62,722 nt of DNA from Chlorobiaceae bacterium (GTDB lineage: Bacteria; Bacteroidota; Chlorobiia; Chlorobiales; Chlorobiaceae). Both the position numbers and the translations under genes were made by a program. The stretch's first letter is position 1. Every line of letters begins with the position of its first letter. The stretch covers positions 1-62,722 of the forward strand of contig JAAXVR010000014.1 in NCBI GenBank assembly GCA_013335405.1. The letters run 5' to 3'. Shown here one piece after another: positions 43,216-52,559 of this stretch. The notes below the pieces were generated by a model that was not told the origin of the DNA, ran no database searches, and saw only the letters and a program-made list of their open reading frames with translations.

Positions 43216-44307
43216 ATGAAACTCGGTGAACTTGCTGTCGTAGGACTGAAGCATACGCGCAATGCGGTTGCGGAAACATTGTATCTGAAATCCGGTATCG
43301 ACATTACCAGGCCGGTAACATTTCATGCTCTTGTCAACGAGCGATGCAACTGCAAATGCCGTCACTGTGAATACTGGCGCCAGGAAGAGTACATACCCGA
43401 GATGACGGTGGAAGAGTGGAAGAAGACTCTGCTCAGCATCAGGGAATTCACCGGTCCCTTCGCCATCAACTTCAGCGGAGGGGAACCGTTCATCAAGAAG
43501 GGGTTTATCGAGCTGCTGCAGTTCTGCAGGGCAGAGAACATCCATGCAGGCGTCACCACGAACGGCGCATTGCTCAATGAAAGGAACGTTTCCGCCATTG
43601 TCGCCGCGAAACCTTTCAATCTCAACATTTCCTGCGATTCGCATGAAGCCGCGGTTCATGATTACATCAGGGGGATGAACGGTCTTTTTTCGAAAATAAC
43701 CCGGGGCATGGCACTTCTGCAGGAAGAGCAGGCAAAACAGGGAGTTGTCTTTCCTGTCATCATCAAGCCAACCGTCATGTCGCTCAATTTCAGGTCGCTT
43801 CCCGACATCATCGACTGGGCTGTCAAAACTGGTGCCACGGCAGTGAATTTCCAGCCGCTCGGCAGATGGACGCCCGAAACATACGATGAGCTCTGGATCG
43901 AGGAAAAAGACATACCGGAACTCGACAGCGTCATGGAAACAGTGATTGCCATGAAACGCAATGGAGCTCCTGTCATGAACAGCGAAGAGGTGCTTCGCCT
44001 CATGTCGGCAAGTTTTCGCGAGGAGAAAGCCTCTCCGGAAAACCTGCCCTGCAGGATTGCCCTGCAGGAACTCTACATCCGGCCGGACGGCGAGGCCAAG
44101 CTCTGTTTTCACTTTCCGTCAGTCGGCAACACCCAAAAGCAATCTGCAAAAGAGATCTGGACCGGGGAACAAGCGCAGAAAATCCGGAAAGCGACCCTGA
44201 CCTGCGATAAACTGTGCCTTCTGACATGTCTTTCCCATAAATCATTGATTCATAAAGTAAATCAGGCAGTAACCATTCTGCGCCGCCAGAGAAAAAAGAA
44301 ATCGTAA
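43216..44307 (+). CDS. radical SAM protein of the EPS locus
   Basis: A 363-residue radical SAM enzyme. The 4Fe-4S motif CNCKCRHC (about residues 44-51), NFSGGEPF (SAM binding) and VTTNGALL mark the core; a Cys-rich C-terminal part (CRIALQELYIRPDGEAKLCF, then CDKLCLLTC) resembles SPASM auxiliary-cluster domains. Start at ATG 43216 with an AAGGA site; an upstream ATG at 43186 has none. It lies between the polymerase block and three glycosyltransferases after a 220-bp gap. Substrate unknown; sugar or peptide modification linked to EPS is possible. Confidence 0.82.
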   Translation: MKLGELAVVGLKHTRNAVAETLYLKSGIDITRPVTFHALVNERCNCKCRHCEYWRQEEYIPEMTVEEWKKTLLSIREFTGPFAINFSGGEPFIKKGFIELLQFCRAENIHAGVTTNGALLNERNVSAIVAAKPFNLNISCDSHEAAVHDYIRGMNGLFSKITRGMALLQEEQAKQGVVFPVIIKPTVMSLNFRSLPDIIDWAVKTGATAVNFQPLGRWTPETYDELWIEEKDIPELDSVMETVIAMKRNGAPVMNSEEVLRLMSASFREEKASPENLPCRIALQELYIRPDGEAKLCFHFPSVGNTQKQSAKEIWTGEQAQKIRKATLTCDKLCLLTCLSHKSLIHKVNQAVTILRRQRKKKS

Positions 44308-44322
44308 CACTTGAACCTTGCC

Positions 44323-45405
44323 ATGCAAGCTTTTGATAACCGAAACGGAATCGTTTTTCCTGATATCGACTGTGTGCTTATCGGGGTAAACTGCGCCAGG
44401 ACACTCGGCAGGTGCATCGAATCTGTTTTTTCGAGCTTCTATCCCCGTGAAAAACTCCATCTGTACTATGTCGATGGCGGTTCGGGAGACAACAGCATCG
44501 AAATTGCGGAAAACCTGGAAGGTGTGAAGGTCATTGGTCTCGACCCGGAATTTCCCGCGCCGGGATTGCAGAGGAACCATGGATGGAAAGCCGGCAGTTC
44601 TTCGTTCGTCCAGTTTCTCGATTCCGATACGATTCTCGATCCTCGCTGGTTGCAGCAAGCCGTCGATACCATGCAGGACGGCACCATCGGGGCCGTAAAC
44701 GGTTTCCGCAGGGAGCTGCACCCCGACCGTTCGGTGTACAACTGGATCGGGGATCTCGAATGGAACGGCCTTCCCGGCGAAAGCGACTGCTTTGGAGGGG
44801 ATGTCCTTGTCAGACGCTCAGCCCTCGAAAAAACGGGAGGATACGATGAAGTCCTTGTCGGCGGCGAGGACCCGGAACTCAGCCGGAGGATCATCAGGGC
44901 CGGATGGAAAATCATGAGGCTCGATGCGCTCATGACAAGCCACGATCTTGCCATGACGACAGTGAGACAGTATCTGAAGAGGGCATACCGTTCCGGTTAC
45001 GGTTTTGCTGCGGTAAGGGCACGGGAGGCGAAAGCCGGAAGCCCCTTCTGGAAATACGACAGCGATAAAATAACGATAAAGGCGGGTGGCTTTTTTCTGC
45101 TGCAGGTTTCCGCAATCCTGCTTGTAACGCTTGGGAATTTGCCTGTACTGAAATTTGCCGCTGCGCTCTGTTCTCTTTCCGCACTGGGATTGCTTTTTTC
45201 ACCGAGACTGTTCAGGATAGAGAAATTCATGCGGGCATACCATCTCGAGAAAGCTGAAGCCATCACGTATTCCTGGCATTGTTCGCTGGTCGTTGTCCCC
45301 CAGTTTGCGGGAATGAGCAGATTTTATGCAGGCAGGATTTTCAACATGCCCCTGAGAAACAGGCGCAGAACACTTAAAACAGCCCTATCAATCCCCCATT
45401 CATGA
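44323..45405 (+). CDS. family 2 glycosyltransferase, membrane-anchored
   Basis: About 360 residues. GT-A core: DCVLIGVNCARTLGRCIESV, VQFLDSDTILDPRW (DxD), GGDVLVRRSALEKTGGYDEV and VGGEDPELSRRI. A C-terminal hydrophobic helix pair (about 265-305) anchors it. Start uncertain: ATG 44323 or TTG 44311, neither with a strong ribosome site. Overlaps the next glycosyltransferase by 4 bp. Confidence 0.88.
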   Translation: MQAFDNRNGIVFPDIDCVLIGVNCARTLGRCIESVFSSFYPREKLHLYYVDGGSGDNSIEIAENLEGVKVIGLDPEFPAPGLQRNHGWKAGSSSFVQFLDSDTILDPRWLQQAVDTMQDGTIGAVNGFRRELHPDRSVYNWIGDLEWNGLPGESDCFGGDVLVRRSALEKTGGYDEVLVGGEDPELSRRIIRAGWKIMRLDALMTSHDLAMTTVRQYLKRAYRSGYGFAAVRAREAKAGSPFWKYDSDKITIKAGGFFLLQVSAILLVTLGNLPVLKFAAALCSLSALGLLFSPRLFRIEKFMRAYHLEKAEAITYSWHCSLVVVPQFAGMSRFYAGRIFNMPLRNRRRTLKTALSIPHS

Positions 45406-46622
45406 AACAGAATACGATCGCATATCTCTGCAGCGAATACCCGGCGATCTCCCACACGTTTATTTTCAGGGAGATCGAATCGCTCAGGAAGGCCGGAGTG
45501 AAGGTACATACGGCATCCATCAGAAGACCTTCCAACGTCCAGGTTATGACGGCAGCCGAACAGGAGGAGGCGCGAAACACCCTGATGGTGCTGTCCACTC
45601 CTTTTCCTTCCATTGTCGGAGCACATCTCGGCTGTATCGCGAAAAACCCGGCAGGATACCTGAAGATGATCGGGGCGGCAGTCAGACTCTGCGTGACTGG
45701 ACCGAAAAACCCGGTCAAGGCGCTGGCCTATTTCCTGGAATCAGGTATCCTGATCCAGTGGTTGCAGCGTCATGGAATTACCCATGTGCACGAGCATTTC
45801 GGAAACCCGACAGCCATTGTCGCGATGCTCATGAAAACCTATGGAGGGTTTACCTACAGCATATCCGTACATGGGCCGGATATCTTTTACACGGTCGATT
45901 CGGCAATGCTTCCGGAAAAAATCAGGGAAGCGGCTTTCGTCCGCTGCATCAGCCATTACTGCAGGAGCCAGATCATGCGAATAAGCGATCCTTCGACCTG
46001 GCACAAGCACCACATTGTCCGTTGCGGGGTCGATCCCGATCTCTATGCCGTCAGGAAGGAGCCGGAAAACGAGACCGTAAACCTGCTTTGCGTCGGGAGG
46101 CTCGTTCCGGCAAAAGGCCAGCATATTCTCATTGAAGCCTGTGTCCGGCTGAAAAAGGAAGGTTTCCGTTTCATGCTCACTGTCGTCGGCGAGGGACCCG
46201 ACCGGGAATCCCTTGAGCAGAGCGCCGCGGCCGGCGACCTGGACGGCTTCGTGACCTTTACCGGAGTGCTCGGGCAGGACAAGGTGCGCGAATATTATGA
46301 CAAGGCGGACCTGTTTGTTCTCGCCAGTTTTGCCGAGGGGGTTCCTGTTGTGCTGATGGAAGCCATGGCCAAGGAAATTCCGGTCATATCAACCAGAATA
46401 ACCGGCATTCCGGAACTTATCGAGCACGAAAAGGATGGTTTGCTCGCCACTCCCGGAGATATTGAAGATCTGGCTGCCCAGATAAAAAAATTGATCCTCG
46501 AGCCCGACTTGCGCAGCGAATTTGGTAAAGCAGGACGAAGGAAAGTGCTTTCGCTTTACAACCAGCATGTCAACAACCTCGGAATGGCTGCTCTTTTCAA
46601 TTCAGAAGGGATTGCGATATGA
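45402..46622 (+). CDS. family 4 glycosyltransferase (WcaL/EpsD-like)
   Basis: The 406-residue GT-B protein opens with IAYLCSEYPAISHTFIFREI, typical of colanic acid WcaL-like and EpsD-like transferases. The C-terminal domain has LLCVGRLVPAKGQHILIEA, TVVGEGPDRESLEQ and FAEGVPVVLMEAMAKEIPVI (E-x7-E). Starts at the ATGA overlapping the preceding gene and overlaps the next by 4 bp, so three transferases are tightly coupled. Confidence 0.93.
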   Translation: MKQNTIAYLCSEYPAISHTFIFREIESLRKAGVKVHTASIRRPSNVQVMTAAEQEEARNTLMVLSTPFPSIVGAHLGCIAKNPAGYLKMIGAAVRLCVTGPKNPVKALAYFLESGILIQWLQRHGITHVHEHFGNPTAIVAMLMKTYGGFTYSISVHGPDIFYTVDSAMLPEKIREAAFVRCISHYCRSQIMRISDPSTWHKHHIVRCGVDPDLYAVRKEPENETVNLLCVGRLVPAKGQHILIEACVRLKKEGFRFMLTVVGEGPDRESLEQSAAAGDLDGFVTFTGVLGQDKVREYYDKADLFVLASFAEGVPVVLMEAMAKEIPVISTRITGIPELIEHEKDGLLATPGDIEDLAAQIKKLILEPDLRSEFGKAGRRKVLSLYNQHVNNLGMAALFNSEGIAI

Positions 46623-47836
46623 TGCTGATCGAATTCATATCCAGGGCGTTTATCGTCCTGCTTTCGCTGCCGGCTGCCTATCTGTTCCTGAGCACCGTCG
46701 CTGCATATTTTTTCAGAAAGGAATGTGCGTCGGAAAACCGGTTTCTCAATATCGGGGTGCTCATATCGGCACACAATGAGGAAGACGGCATCGGCGGGAC
46801 CATCGGACATGTGCTTGCCAGCGATTATCCTGCCAACAGGTTCGAGGTGTTCGTCATCGCCGACAACTGCACGGACCATACCGCCCGGAACGCTTCAGCT
46901 GCCGGAGCGAAGGTTTTCGAGCGCTCCGATCCCGTCCACCGGGGAAAAGGACAGGCTTTGGACTGGTTCCTGAAAAACCGTCAGGATCACTACAGGCATA
47001 TGGACGCCATTGCCATTATCGACGCCGATGTCGTTCCTGACAAGAATTTTCTCAGGGAAACGAGCCTTTCCCTGAGTCAGCCCCGGATTGATGTTGTGCA
47101 GGCCTACAACGGCGTCAGCAATTTCGAGGCCGGATGGCGCCCCGCACTCATCGATGCGGCTTTCAATGTCTTCAATCACCTGCGGATGGCCGGTTCAGCC
47201 GTACTTTCAGGCACATGCGTCCTGAAAGGCAACGGCATGGCATTCCGCACAAGCCTTCTTCAGTCGCATGGGTGGCCATGCCATTCCATAGTCGAAGATA
47301 TGGAATTCACCCTGCAGCTGCTCGATGAGGGAATTGACGTCCACTACAATCCGGATGCTTCGGTTCGCAGCGAAATGGTCACTTCAGGGAAAAACGCCTC
47401 GAGCCAGAGAAGCCGCTGGGAGAGTGGCCGGTTCATGCTTGTCGGCAGCATGGGCGGTATCCTGTTAAAAAAATTCATTGCTTCGGGTAAACCCAGATAC
47501 CTCTATGCTTTCGCGGAACTTGCGGTCCCGCCGCTCTCGCTTCTGGTCCTGTTATTTTCCATCGCGACAGCAGGATCCTTCGTACTTCCTGATAACGTTT
47601 GGCTGTTTCCTGTCATCGGCTTCTGGGTGATCCTCGTATTTTATGTCTTTTCCGGGCAGGTTCTGCGTCGCGCACCGCTTTCAACCTGGCTTTACCTGTT
47701 GACAGCCCCGTTTTATGTCGCCTGGAAAATCCCGCTCTATGCGGGAATGATGGTGAAGAAACGAAGTACGGCCTGGGTCAGAACGACGAGAGAATCAGAA
47801 AAAAACGATAAAAACAACACATTACACAGGCATTGA
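46619..47836 (+). CDS. processive-type family 2 glycosyltransferase, membrane
   Basis: The 405-residue protein has an N-terminal TM helix, a GT2 core (LISAHNEEDGIGGTIGHVLA, ADNCTDHTARNA, IIDADVVPDKNF with the DxD, and the Q-x2-RW motif SQRSRWESGRF) and two to three C-terminal TM helices. The QxxRW motif is shared with cellulose/hyaluronan synthase-type enzymes, though most members of this shorter subgroup add single sugars. Follows the GT4 by a 4-bp overlap. Confidence 0.9.
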   Translation: MMLIEFISRAFIVLLSLPAAYLFLSTVAAYFFRKECASENRFLNIGVLISAHNEEDGIGGTIGHVLASDYPANRFEVFVIADNCTDHTARNASAAGAKVFERSDPVHRGKGQALDWFLKNRQDHYRHMDAIAIIDADVVPDKNFLRETSLSLSQPRIDVVQAYNGVSNFEAGWRPALIDAAFNVFNHLRMAGSAVLSGTCVLKGNGMAFRTSLLQSHGWPCHSIVEDMEFTLQLLDEGIDVHYNPDASVRSEMVTSGKNASSQRSRWESGRFMLVGSMGGILLKKFIASGKPRYLYAFAELAVPPLSLLVLLFSIATAGSFVLPDNVWLFPVIGFWVILVFYVFSGQVLRRAPLSTWLYLLTAPFYVAWKIPLYAGMMVKKRSTAWVRTTRESEKNDKNNTLHRH

Positions 47837-47884
47837 TAATCCCGGGTCAGCCCTGTCTCAATTTCCTTTTATCCCTTGCGAGAT

Positions 47885-48934
47885 ATGAAAACATCCATAC
47901 TGTATGCCGGACTTGCGTCACCTCATGTAGGCTGGTTGCCTATTGATGAACTGGCCGAACTGCTTGCGCGGTATTTTCAGGCTGAAATCCTCTCGCCCAG
48001 ACCATTTCAGGGTAAATTTCCGGGCAGTTTCCTTCGTTTCCGACAACAGGGATTTGAACCTCTGCCGAAAACTTCCGGAGGTGATGTTCTGATCGTTGTA
48101 GCAAGAGGACCAAACGATTTGAGTATGATAAATGCCATACCGGACTGTCGAAAGAAATTCGGTAAAATTTACGGGTTTGTTACCGATTCATATTTCCAGC
48201 TGGGGTTTGTCAGGGAAACATTTCTTTTTGATGCTATAACGGTTACCGCCCATGAAGACGTGGATTATCCGAAAACCCGTTTTGGCATTCCCGTTCACCA
48301 ATTGTACCAGGGTGCCGACTGCCTGACCTGGGCACCACGTGAACCCAGGAAACGGGAGATAGATCTGATCAGCTTCGGGCGAACACCGCCAAGCTATCAG
48401 AACTGTTTTTCGGAACGTTTCCATCCGCCAGGTTCACCATATCTCTATCTTCACTCTCCCCTTGGCAACATAACAGGGCCCGGTGTGCATCTGGAACGCG
48501 GCATGTTGATGAAATTGCTGCACCGTACCCGCATTTCGCTTGCTTTCCATCTTTTTGTGGAGCCGCAAGGTGACAGGCCGCGTTCGATGATGGTGACAAG
48601 CAGGTGGCTGGAGTCCCTGCTGTCGGGCTGTATTGTCGCCGGCAGGCGTCCCGTTTCGCGCATGGCGGACGATATGCTTTTCTGGCCCGGATCAACACTC
48701 GAGCTGTCCGAGGATCCGGAGACAGCAGCTGACGAACTCGTTGCCCTTCTCAGAGACAATGATAACCTTGAGCAACAGCGATACACCAATATTTTCCAGA
48801 CAATCAGCCACCATGATTGGCGTTACCGGATAGATGACTTCTGTCGAATAATGAATTTGCCGGTTCCCGGGGCAATTCCCGAAGACCTGCAGCGCTTGCG
48901 GGAGCTTGGGGCATTGTTCAGGCAACCTGTTTGA
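47885..48934 (+). CDS. glycosyltransferase-like protein (GT-B), tentative
   Basis: A 349-residue protein. I recognise no exact family; the C-terminal segment SRWLESLLSGCIVAGRRPVSRM resembles the nucleotide-sugar region of glycosyltransferases that carry a Glyco_trans_1_2/CgeB-type domain, and the middle region (LISFGRTPPSYQN) fits a GT-B linker. Start at ATG 47885; a TTG at 47876 is in frame. Lies 48 bp after the preceding transferase. Most likely another EPS transferase. Confidence 0.65.
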   Translation: MKTSILYAGLASPHVGWLPIDELAELLARYFQAEILSPRPFQGKFPGSFLRFRQQGFEPLPKTSGGDVLIVVARGPNDLSMINAIPDCRKKFGKIYGFVTDSYFQLGFVRETFLFDAITVTAHEDVDYPKTRFGIPVHQLYQGADCLTWAPREPRKREIDLISFGRTPPSYQNCFSERFHPPGSPYLYLHSPLGNITGPGVHLERGMLMKLLHRTRISLAFHLFVEPQGDRPRSMMVTSRWLESLLSGCIVAGRRPVSRMADDMLFWPGSTLELSEDPETAADELVALLRDNDNLEQQRYTNIFQTISHHDWRYRIDDFCRIMNLPVPGAIPEDLQRLRELGALFRQPV

Positions 48935-49043
48935 TTCGAAAAATTCCGGATGACAACTGCCGAAGGTCACGCTTTCTGACCGATTGGCCAGCAGCTTTCA
49001 TGTGCTTTACGAATAACCGTTCGAACAGGAGGATAATCAGACG

Positions 49044-50048
49044 ATGAAAATAGTCCATGCGAACAGGAATATACCGGTTGACACGCTCCGCGGCATTGCC
49101 TGCATTTTTCTTGTCGCTTACCATGTCATCGGTACCTCTCCTGAAAACGGTCTCCGGCTCCATGAAGGATTCCTCAAGGATGCCAACCAGCTTCTCGCAT
49201 ATGTCCGCATGCCCCTGTTCACCTTTCTTTCAGGTTATGTCTATGCGTGGCGGCCATACAAATCCGACTGGAAAAAATTCATGCAGGGCAAAATCCGCCG
49301 CCTCATCGTTCCCATGCTGTTTGTCGGGACTGTTTTCGCTCTCTTCCAGGCACTGACTCCGGGAACGAACGCTTCGGTTACGGACTGGCGTTTTCTGCAT
49401 CTTCTGCCTGTCGCCCATTACTGGTTCATCGAATCCCTTTTCCTGATTTTCATCATCCTGCTGCCACTCGAACATTTCAGGCTTCTGGACAGCAGAGCCG
49501 GACTTGGCATTGCTTTTCTCATTGCAGCCATCCTGAATGTATCCAATATCGGGACTCCGTGGTTTTCCATTGCAGGTGCTTTTTACCTGCTTCCGTATTT
49601 TCTCTTCGGCCTCTTCTGCTTCCGCTTTCCTCTGAATGTTAAATACAGCAGGTATGCCGGGTATTTCATTCTTGTGCTGGTCATTCTCTTCCTCGTGTTT
49701 TACGGCCAGCAGTACGGAGGGGGAAGGCGCTCCTTCAACTCGCTCGTGATCGGGATCTTGTCCTGCGGATCGCTGCTTTTTATCGGTTTTGAATCGAGGT
49801 CTCTTGCCGCTGTCGGTTTTTACTCCTATACGATTTACCTCTTTCATGTTTTTTTCACCGCAGCTTCGAGGATATTTTTCAGGGCAGCGGGAGTGTCGGA
49901 TATCTGGGTGCTTTTCCTGCTTGGAACCGTTATCGGCCTTGCAGGACCCATCCTTGTCGATATTGTCGCTTCGAAGTATGATGTTTCCAGGCTTCTCATG
50001 CTTGGAAAAGGCCCCCGGAAAAAACGGACAATTCCTCCGAACAAGTAA
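49044..50048 (+). CDS. acyltransferase 3 family membrane protein
   Basis: The 334-residue protein has ten or so hydrophobic segments. The opening NIPVDTLRGIACIFLVAYHV (with the catalytic His and the R-x10-H spacing of AT3) and RMPLFTFLSGYVYAW are the acyltransferase 3 signature. It resembles OafA/fucose acetylase-type proteins that O-acetylate exopolysaccharides. Last gene of the locus; a 335-bp gap follows. Confidence 0.9.
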   Translation: MKIVHANRNIPVDTLRGIACIFLVAYHVIGTSPENGLRLHEGFLKDANQLLAYVRMPLFTFLSGYVYAWRPYKSDWKKFMQGKIRRLIVPMLFVGTVFALFQALTPGTNASVTDWRFLHLLPVAHYWFIESLFLIFIILLPLEHFRLLDSRAGLGIAFLIAAILNVSNIGTPWFSIAGAFYLLPYFLFGLFCFRFPLNVKYSRYAGYFILVLVILFLVFYGQQYGGGRRSFNSLVIGILSCGSLLFIGFESRSLAAVGFYSYTIYLFHVFFTAASRIFFRAAGVSDIWVLFLLGTVIGLAGPILVDIVASKYDVSRLLMLGKGPRKKRTIPPNK

Positions 50049-50383
50049 TTCCGCCTGAATCCATTGCAAGTAAACAGGGAGGCGTTATGGCTCCTCGTGA
50101 TGCAATTGCAATCAGGTTCTTGTGTACGCCCGGAATCAACCAGGGGCAGTTGCTCTGCTTTCCTGCCCGACGAAGTTATGAGCCGAAGCTATGAATTCCA
50201 ATCTGTTACGGGGGCTTGAAAAAATCAATTTGTGTGGCAGCCGGGAAATTTCAGGAAATCCATTTTTCTGAAATGAACTTATCGTCTTCCTGCTTTGTTT
50301 TATAAAGTATATGGTAATAAGAGATAAAGCCGAAAGGCGGTTGACAAAACCGTAATTCTCTTCAAAACAAATGGAGAAAGGTC
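50049..50383. other. intergenic, end of the EPS locus
   Basis: A 335-bp gap between the acyltransferase and the first micro-membrane gene. It contains no gene I can support, and no strong terminator. The block at 50292-50312, shared with 52070-52090, lies in its last third. Confidence 0.5.
50292..50312 (+). promoter_or_regulatory. conserved upstream block, copy 1
   Basis: A 21-base AT-rich block (GCTTTGTTTTATAAAG then TATAT) is identical to 52070-52090 and sits 71 bases before the ATG of the lmo0937-like gene (74 in the other copy). The identity and constant distance suggest a promoter, possibly for an alternative sigma factor, retained after cassette duplication. Flanking bases diverge. Confidence 0.55.
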
Positions 50384-50530
50384 ATGCTGGAAACCATCGC
50401 AATCATTCTTCTGATCCTCTGGCTTCTCGGCCTTGTGAGTTCATACACTTTAGGAGGATTGATTCATATTCTTCTGGTCATCGCTCTTGTTGTCATTGTC
50501 ATCCGGGTCATTCAGGGGCGGCGGATTTAA
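50384..50530 (+). CDS. lmo0937-family micro-membrane protein, copy 1
   Basis: A 48-residue protein made of two hydrophobic helices: MLETIAIILLILWLLGLVSS and GLIHILLVIALVVIVIRVIQ, ending in GRRI. This is the layout of the lmo0937 family, small membrane proteins induced by stress in several phyla. A GGAGAAAGG site precedes the ATG. Nearly the same protein is encoded at 52165 (two conservative differences). Probably acts in the cytoplasmic membrane; function unknown. Confidence 0.85.
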   Translation: MLETIAIILLILWLLGLVSSYTLGGLIHILLVIALVVIVIRVIQGRRI

Positions 50531-50673
50531 GATTGGCAGAGGGATACAATTGACAGAACTATGGAAAAGAAACGGATAACTCCGGAATAAAAAGTGCGAG
50601 ACTGGTGAGCTTTTGAAGTTCGACAGCCCCAATGTGATCTCAACACGATGAATAACATGTTAACAGGAGAATT

Positions 50674-51447
50674 ATGAAAAAAAAACAAATCTGGCTGGCA
50701 GCCGGAATTGCAGGTTTGCTTCTTGGAAATCCACTTGCCGATGCCGGGGCTGAAGTAAACGTGCAGATAAGCACATCGAGCAGTCCGTCTTTTATGATCG
50801 ATACGGTACCGAGTTTCATCTATCTTCGAGCCCAGGGGTTTTCGATTTCGATCGGCAGTCCCTATGACATTGTCTACTACGGTAACTACTACTACATCTA
50901 CTATAACGGCCGCTGGTACCGCGCTTCCAACTATCATGGACCGTGGTTCGTCATTGTGAACAACAGGCTTCCTTACCATATAAGAAGGCATCGCTGGGAG
51001 GATATACGCAGGTACCGCGACATCGAGTTCCGCAGGCCGGACAGCAGGAACAACCGTTATCAGCGTAATGACGACAACAGGAGAAGAATTCTGGATGAAC
51101 GTAATGAAGCAAAAAGCAGAAAGCTCCGGGATTTGCAGAACAAGACCTTCAACGACAGGAAGATCCGGGAGCAGCATAAGAGTGAGGTAAAACGTATAAA
51201 GATGCAGGAGCATAAGAAGACGGAAGTCAGGGATATCAAGCGTCAGACTCCGCAGAACAGGGAGATCCGGAGCATAAATGTCCAGGATCGGAATAAGACG
51301 GAGGTCAAAAGCTTCAAGGTTCAGGAAGGGCTGAAGCAGGGTCCCAAAACCATGAAGCATGAGGAGCTGCAGAACATGGAGACCAAAGGCAATGACAGAA
51401 ACAACAATAAAGACAATCGTCATGATAATGGCGACAAGAGAAACTGA
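50674..51447 (+). CDS. exported Tyr/Trp-rich protein with basic repeat tail, copy 1
   Basis: The 257-residue protein has a signal peptide (about 1-27, ending ADAGA), a domain with GSPYDIVYYGNYYYIYYNGRWY, typical of small WY-rich exported proteins, and a long Arg/Lys/Glu-rich tail (about 100-257) with imperfect repeats of the form NKTEVKSFKVQE. The tail should be extended and highly charged. The paralogue at 52560 has the same signal and WY domain but a short tail. AGGAG site four bases before the ATG; 143 bp after the micro-membrane gene. Confidence 0.75.
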   Translation: MKKKQIWLAAGIAGLLLGNPLADAGAEVNVQISTSSSPSFMIDTVPSFIYLRAQGFSISIGSPYDIVYYGNYYYIYYNGRWYRASNYHGPWFVIVNNRLPYHIRRHRWEDIRRYRDIEFRRPDSRNNRYQRNDDNRRRILDERNEAKSRKLRDLQNKTFNDRKIREQHKSEVKRIKMQEHKKTEVRDIKRQTPQNREIRSINVQDRNKTEVKSFKVQEGLKQGPKTMKHEELQNMETKGNDRNNNKDNRHDNGDKRN

Positions 51448-51547
51448 CTGATTTATTTTTCATGACAAGGCAAGCGGAGACCAAGTCTTATTTCTTCTCT
51501 TTTTGCCAATTGATTTATTCCATCAACAACAAGAACAGGAGCCGATT

Positions 51548-51715
51548 ATGAAGAACTATGCGTTAGTATTTCTGATGCTGGCAGCAATGGCAGGTTGTTC
51601 GTCATCCTACAAAGGTAGTATCAGCGGATCCAACACGCCGGATCCATCGAAAAACGGTAATAATCCGGTGAGTTATTCCGTTGCAAGTCACTCCCATGCG
51701 CTCATTAATAAATGA
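51548..51715 (+). CDS. tiny lipoprotein
   Basis: A 55-residue protein: MKNYALVFLMLAAMAGCSSS has a lipobox (MAGC) and is followed by a short Ser/Asn/Gly-rich chain without fold. Start at ATG 51548. A perfect terminator follows 18 bp after the stop. Similar in character to the 56-residue lipoprotein at 55318. Function unknown. Confidence 0.75.
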   Translation: MKNYALVFLMLAAMAGCSSSYKGSISGSNTPDPSKNGNNPVSYSVASHSHALINK

Positions 51716-51733
51716 TGAATGCCCTGGATCTGC

Positions 51734-51768
51734 AACAAGCCCCGAGAAACTGTCGGGGCTTGTTTTTT
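51734..51768 (+). terminator. rho-independent terminator after tiny lipoprotein
   Basis: AACAAGCCCCGA (51734-51745) pairs fully with TCGGGGCTTGTT (51753-51764), with a 7-base loop and a run of T after. Strong 12-bp stem. Confidence 0.9.
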
Positions 51769-52069
51769 GCAACAGTCCAATCAAACACGCTTTTGTGTCT
51801 TTCAGGATGAGTTCCTGCCTCTGAGAGCCGGATTCCCGGCAACAGCACCTGAATACTGCAGTCGCAACGGATAACAATCTGCCGGAAAAAAAGAGGCGGA
51901 GGGAACAAGCGGAAAGTGAGGAACGGTTCCGCGTTCTGAACAACAGGGATTGTCTTCCTTCGCGTAATCCGTCGCTGTTGATCTTTACGGCCGGACCAAT
52001 GATTCTCGGATACCGGTCGGAGTGAAGTTTTTCCTGAACTTCATCGGGAATGAAACTTCTTGATCTTTG
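51769..52069. other. intergenic, possible PAS-kinase remnant
   Basis: No intact gene. On the plus strand, around 51849-51960, one frame reads EKKRREQAESEERFRVLNN, which looks like the coiled coil that leads into a PAS domain; the frame is short and without start or continuation. It may be a decayed fragment or chance. Confidence 0.3.
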
Positions 52070-52090
52070 GCTTTGTTTTATAAAGTATAT
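52070..52090 (+). promoter_or_regulatory. conserved upstream block, copy 2
   Basis: Identical in 21 bases to 50292-50312, 74 bases before the ATG of the second lmo0937-like gene. See copy 1. Confidence 0.55.
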
Positions 52091-52164
52091 AAGGGATAAA
52101 GTACAGGGAAAAATAAGATCAGTTTCTCTGAATGAGAGTTTCGTAAATCAAATGGAGATAGGAG

Positions 52165-52311
52165 ATGCTTGAAACCATCGCGATCATTCTGCTGATTCTC
52201 TGGCTGCTTGGACTTGTAAGTTCATATTCCATGGGAGGGCTTATTCATATTCTTCTGGTTATTGCCCTCGTTGTTATCGTCATTCGTGTCATTCAGGGAC
52301 GACGCATTTAA
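52165..52311 (+). CDS. lmo0937-family micro-membrane protein, copy 2
   Basis: A 48-residue protein almost identical to the one at 50384: the difference in the central turn is YSMGG for YTLGG. Two hydrophobic helices separated by a Gly-Gly turn, and RRI at the end. GGAG site before the ATG. The codons differ more than the protein does, so the duplication is old and the protein is under selection. Confidence 0.85.
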   Translation: MLETIAIILLILWLLGLVSSYSMGGLIHILLVIALVVIVIRVIQGRRI

Positions 52312-52559
52312 CTCCACGCAATCAGGTTGGTCAGATACGATATTGCGGCTTGAACCGTTTTTCGGGTGGGAATCACCGGGGCGTGTATAAAGAGCCGTCA
52401 CCAGGGTTCTGGAGATTGAATTCAGGATCGGGCTGAAAAGATTTTTTTACTGAACCCGGATACACCGGAAAAAACGGTATGAGACTGTTGTGCTCTCGTA
52501 ACTCGGCAGCCGAACAGGGATCTCATCGCTCAGAACAACATGTTAACAGGAGAATGACG

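Noticed and set aside
52124-52138. TTCTCTGAATGAGAG, similar to the activator dyads at 25681 and 32523
   Set aside because: One arm is degenerate and no sigma-54 promoter lies downstream; likely chance.
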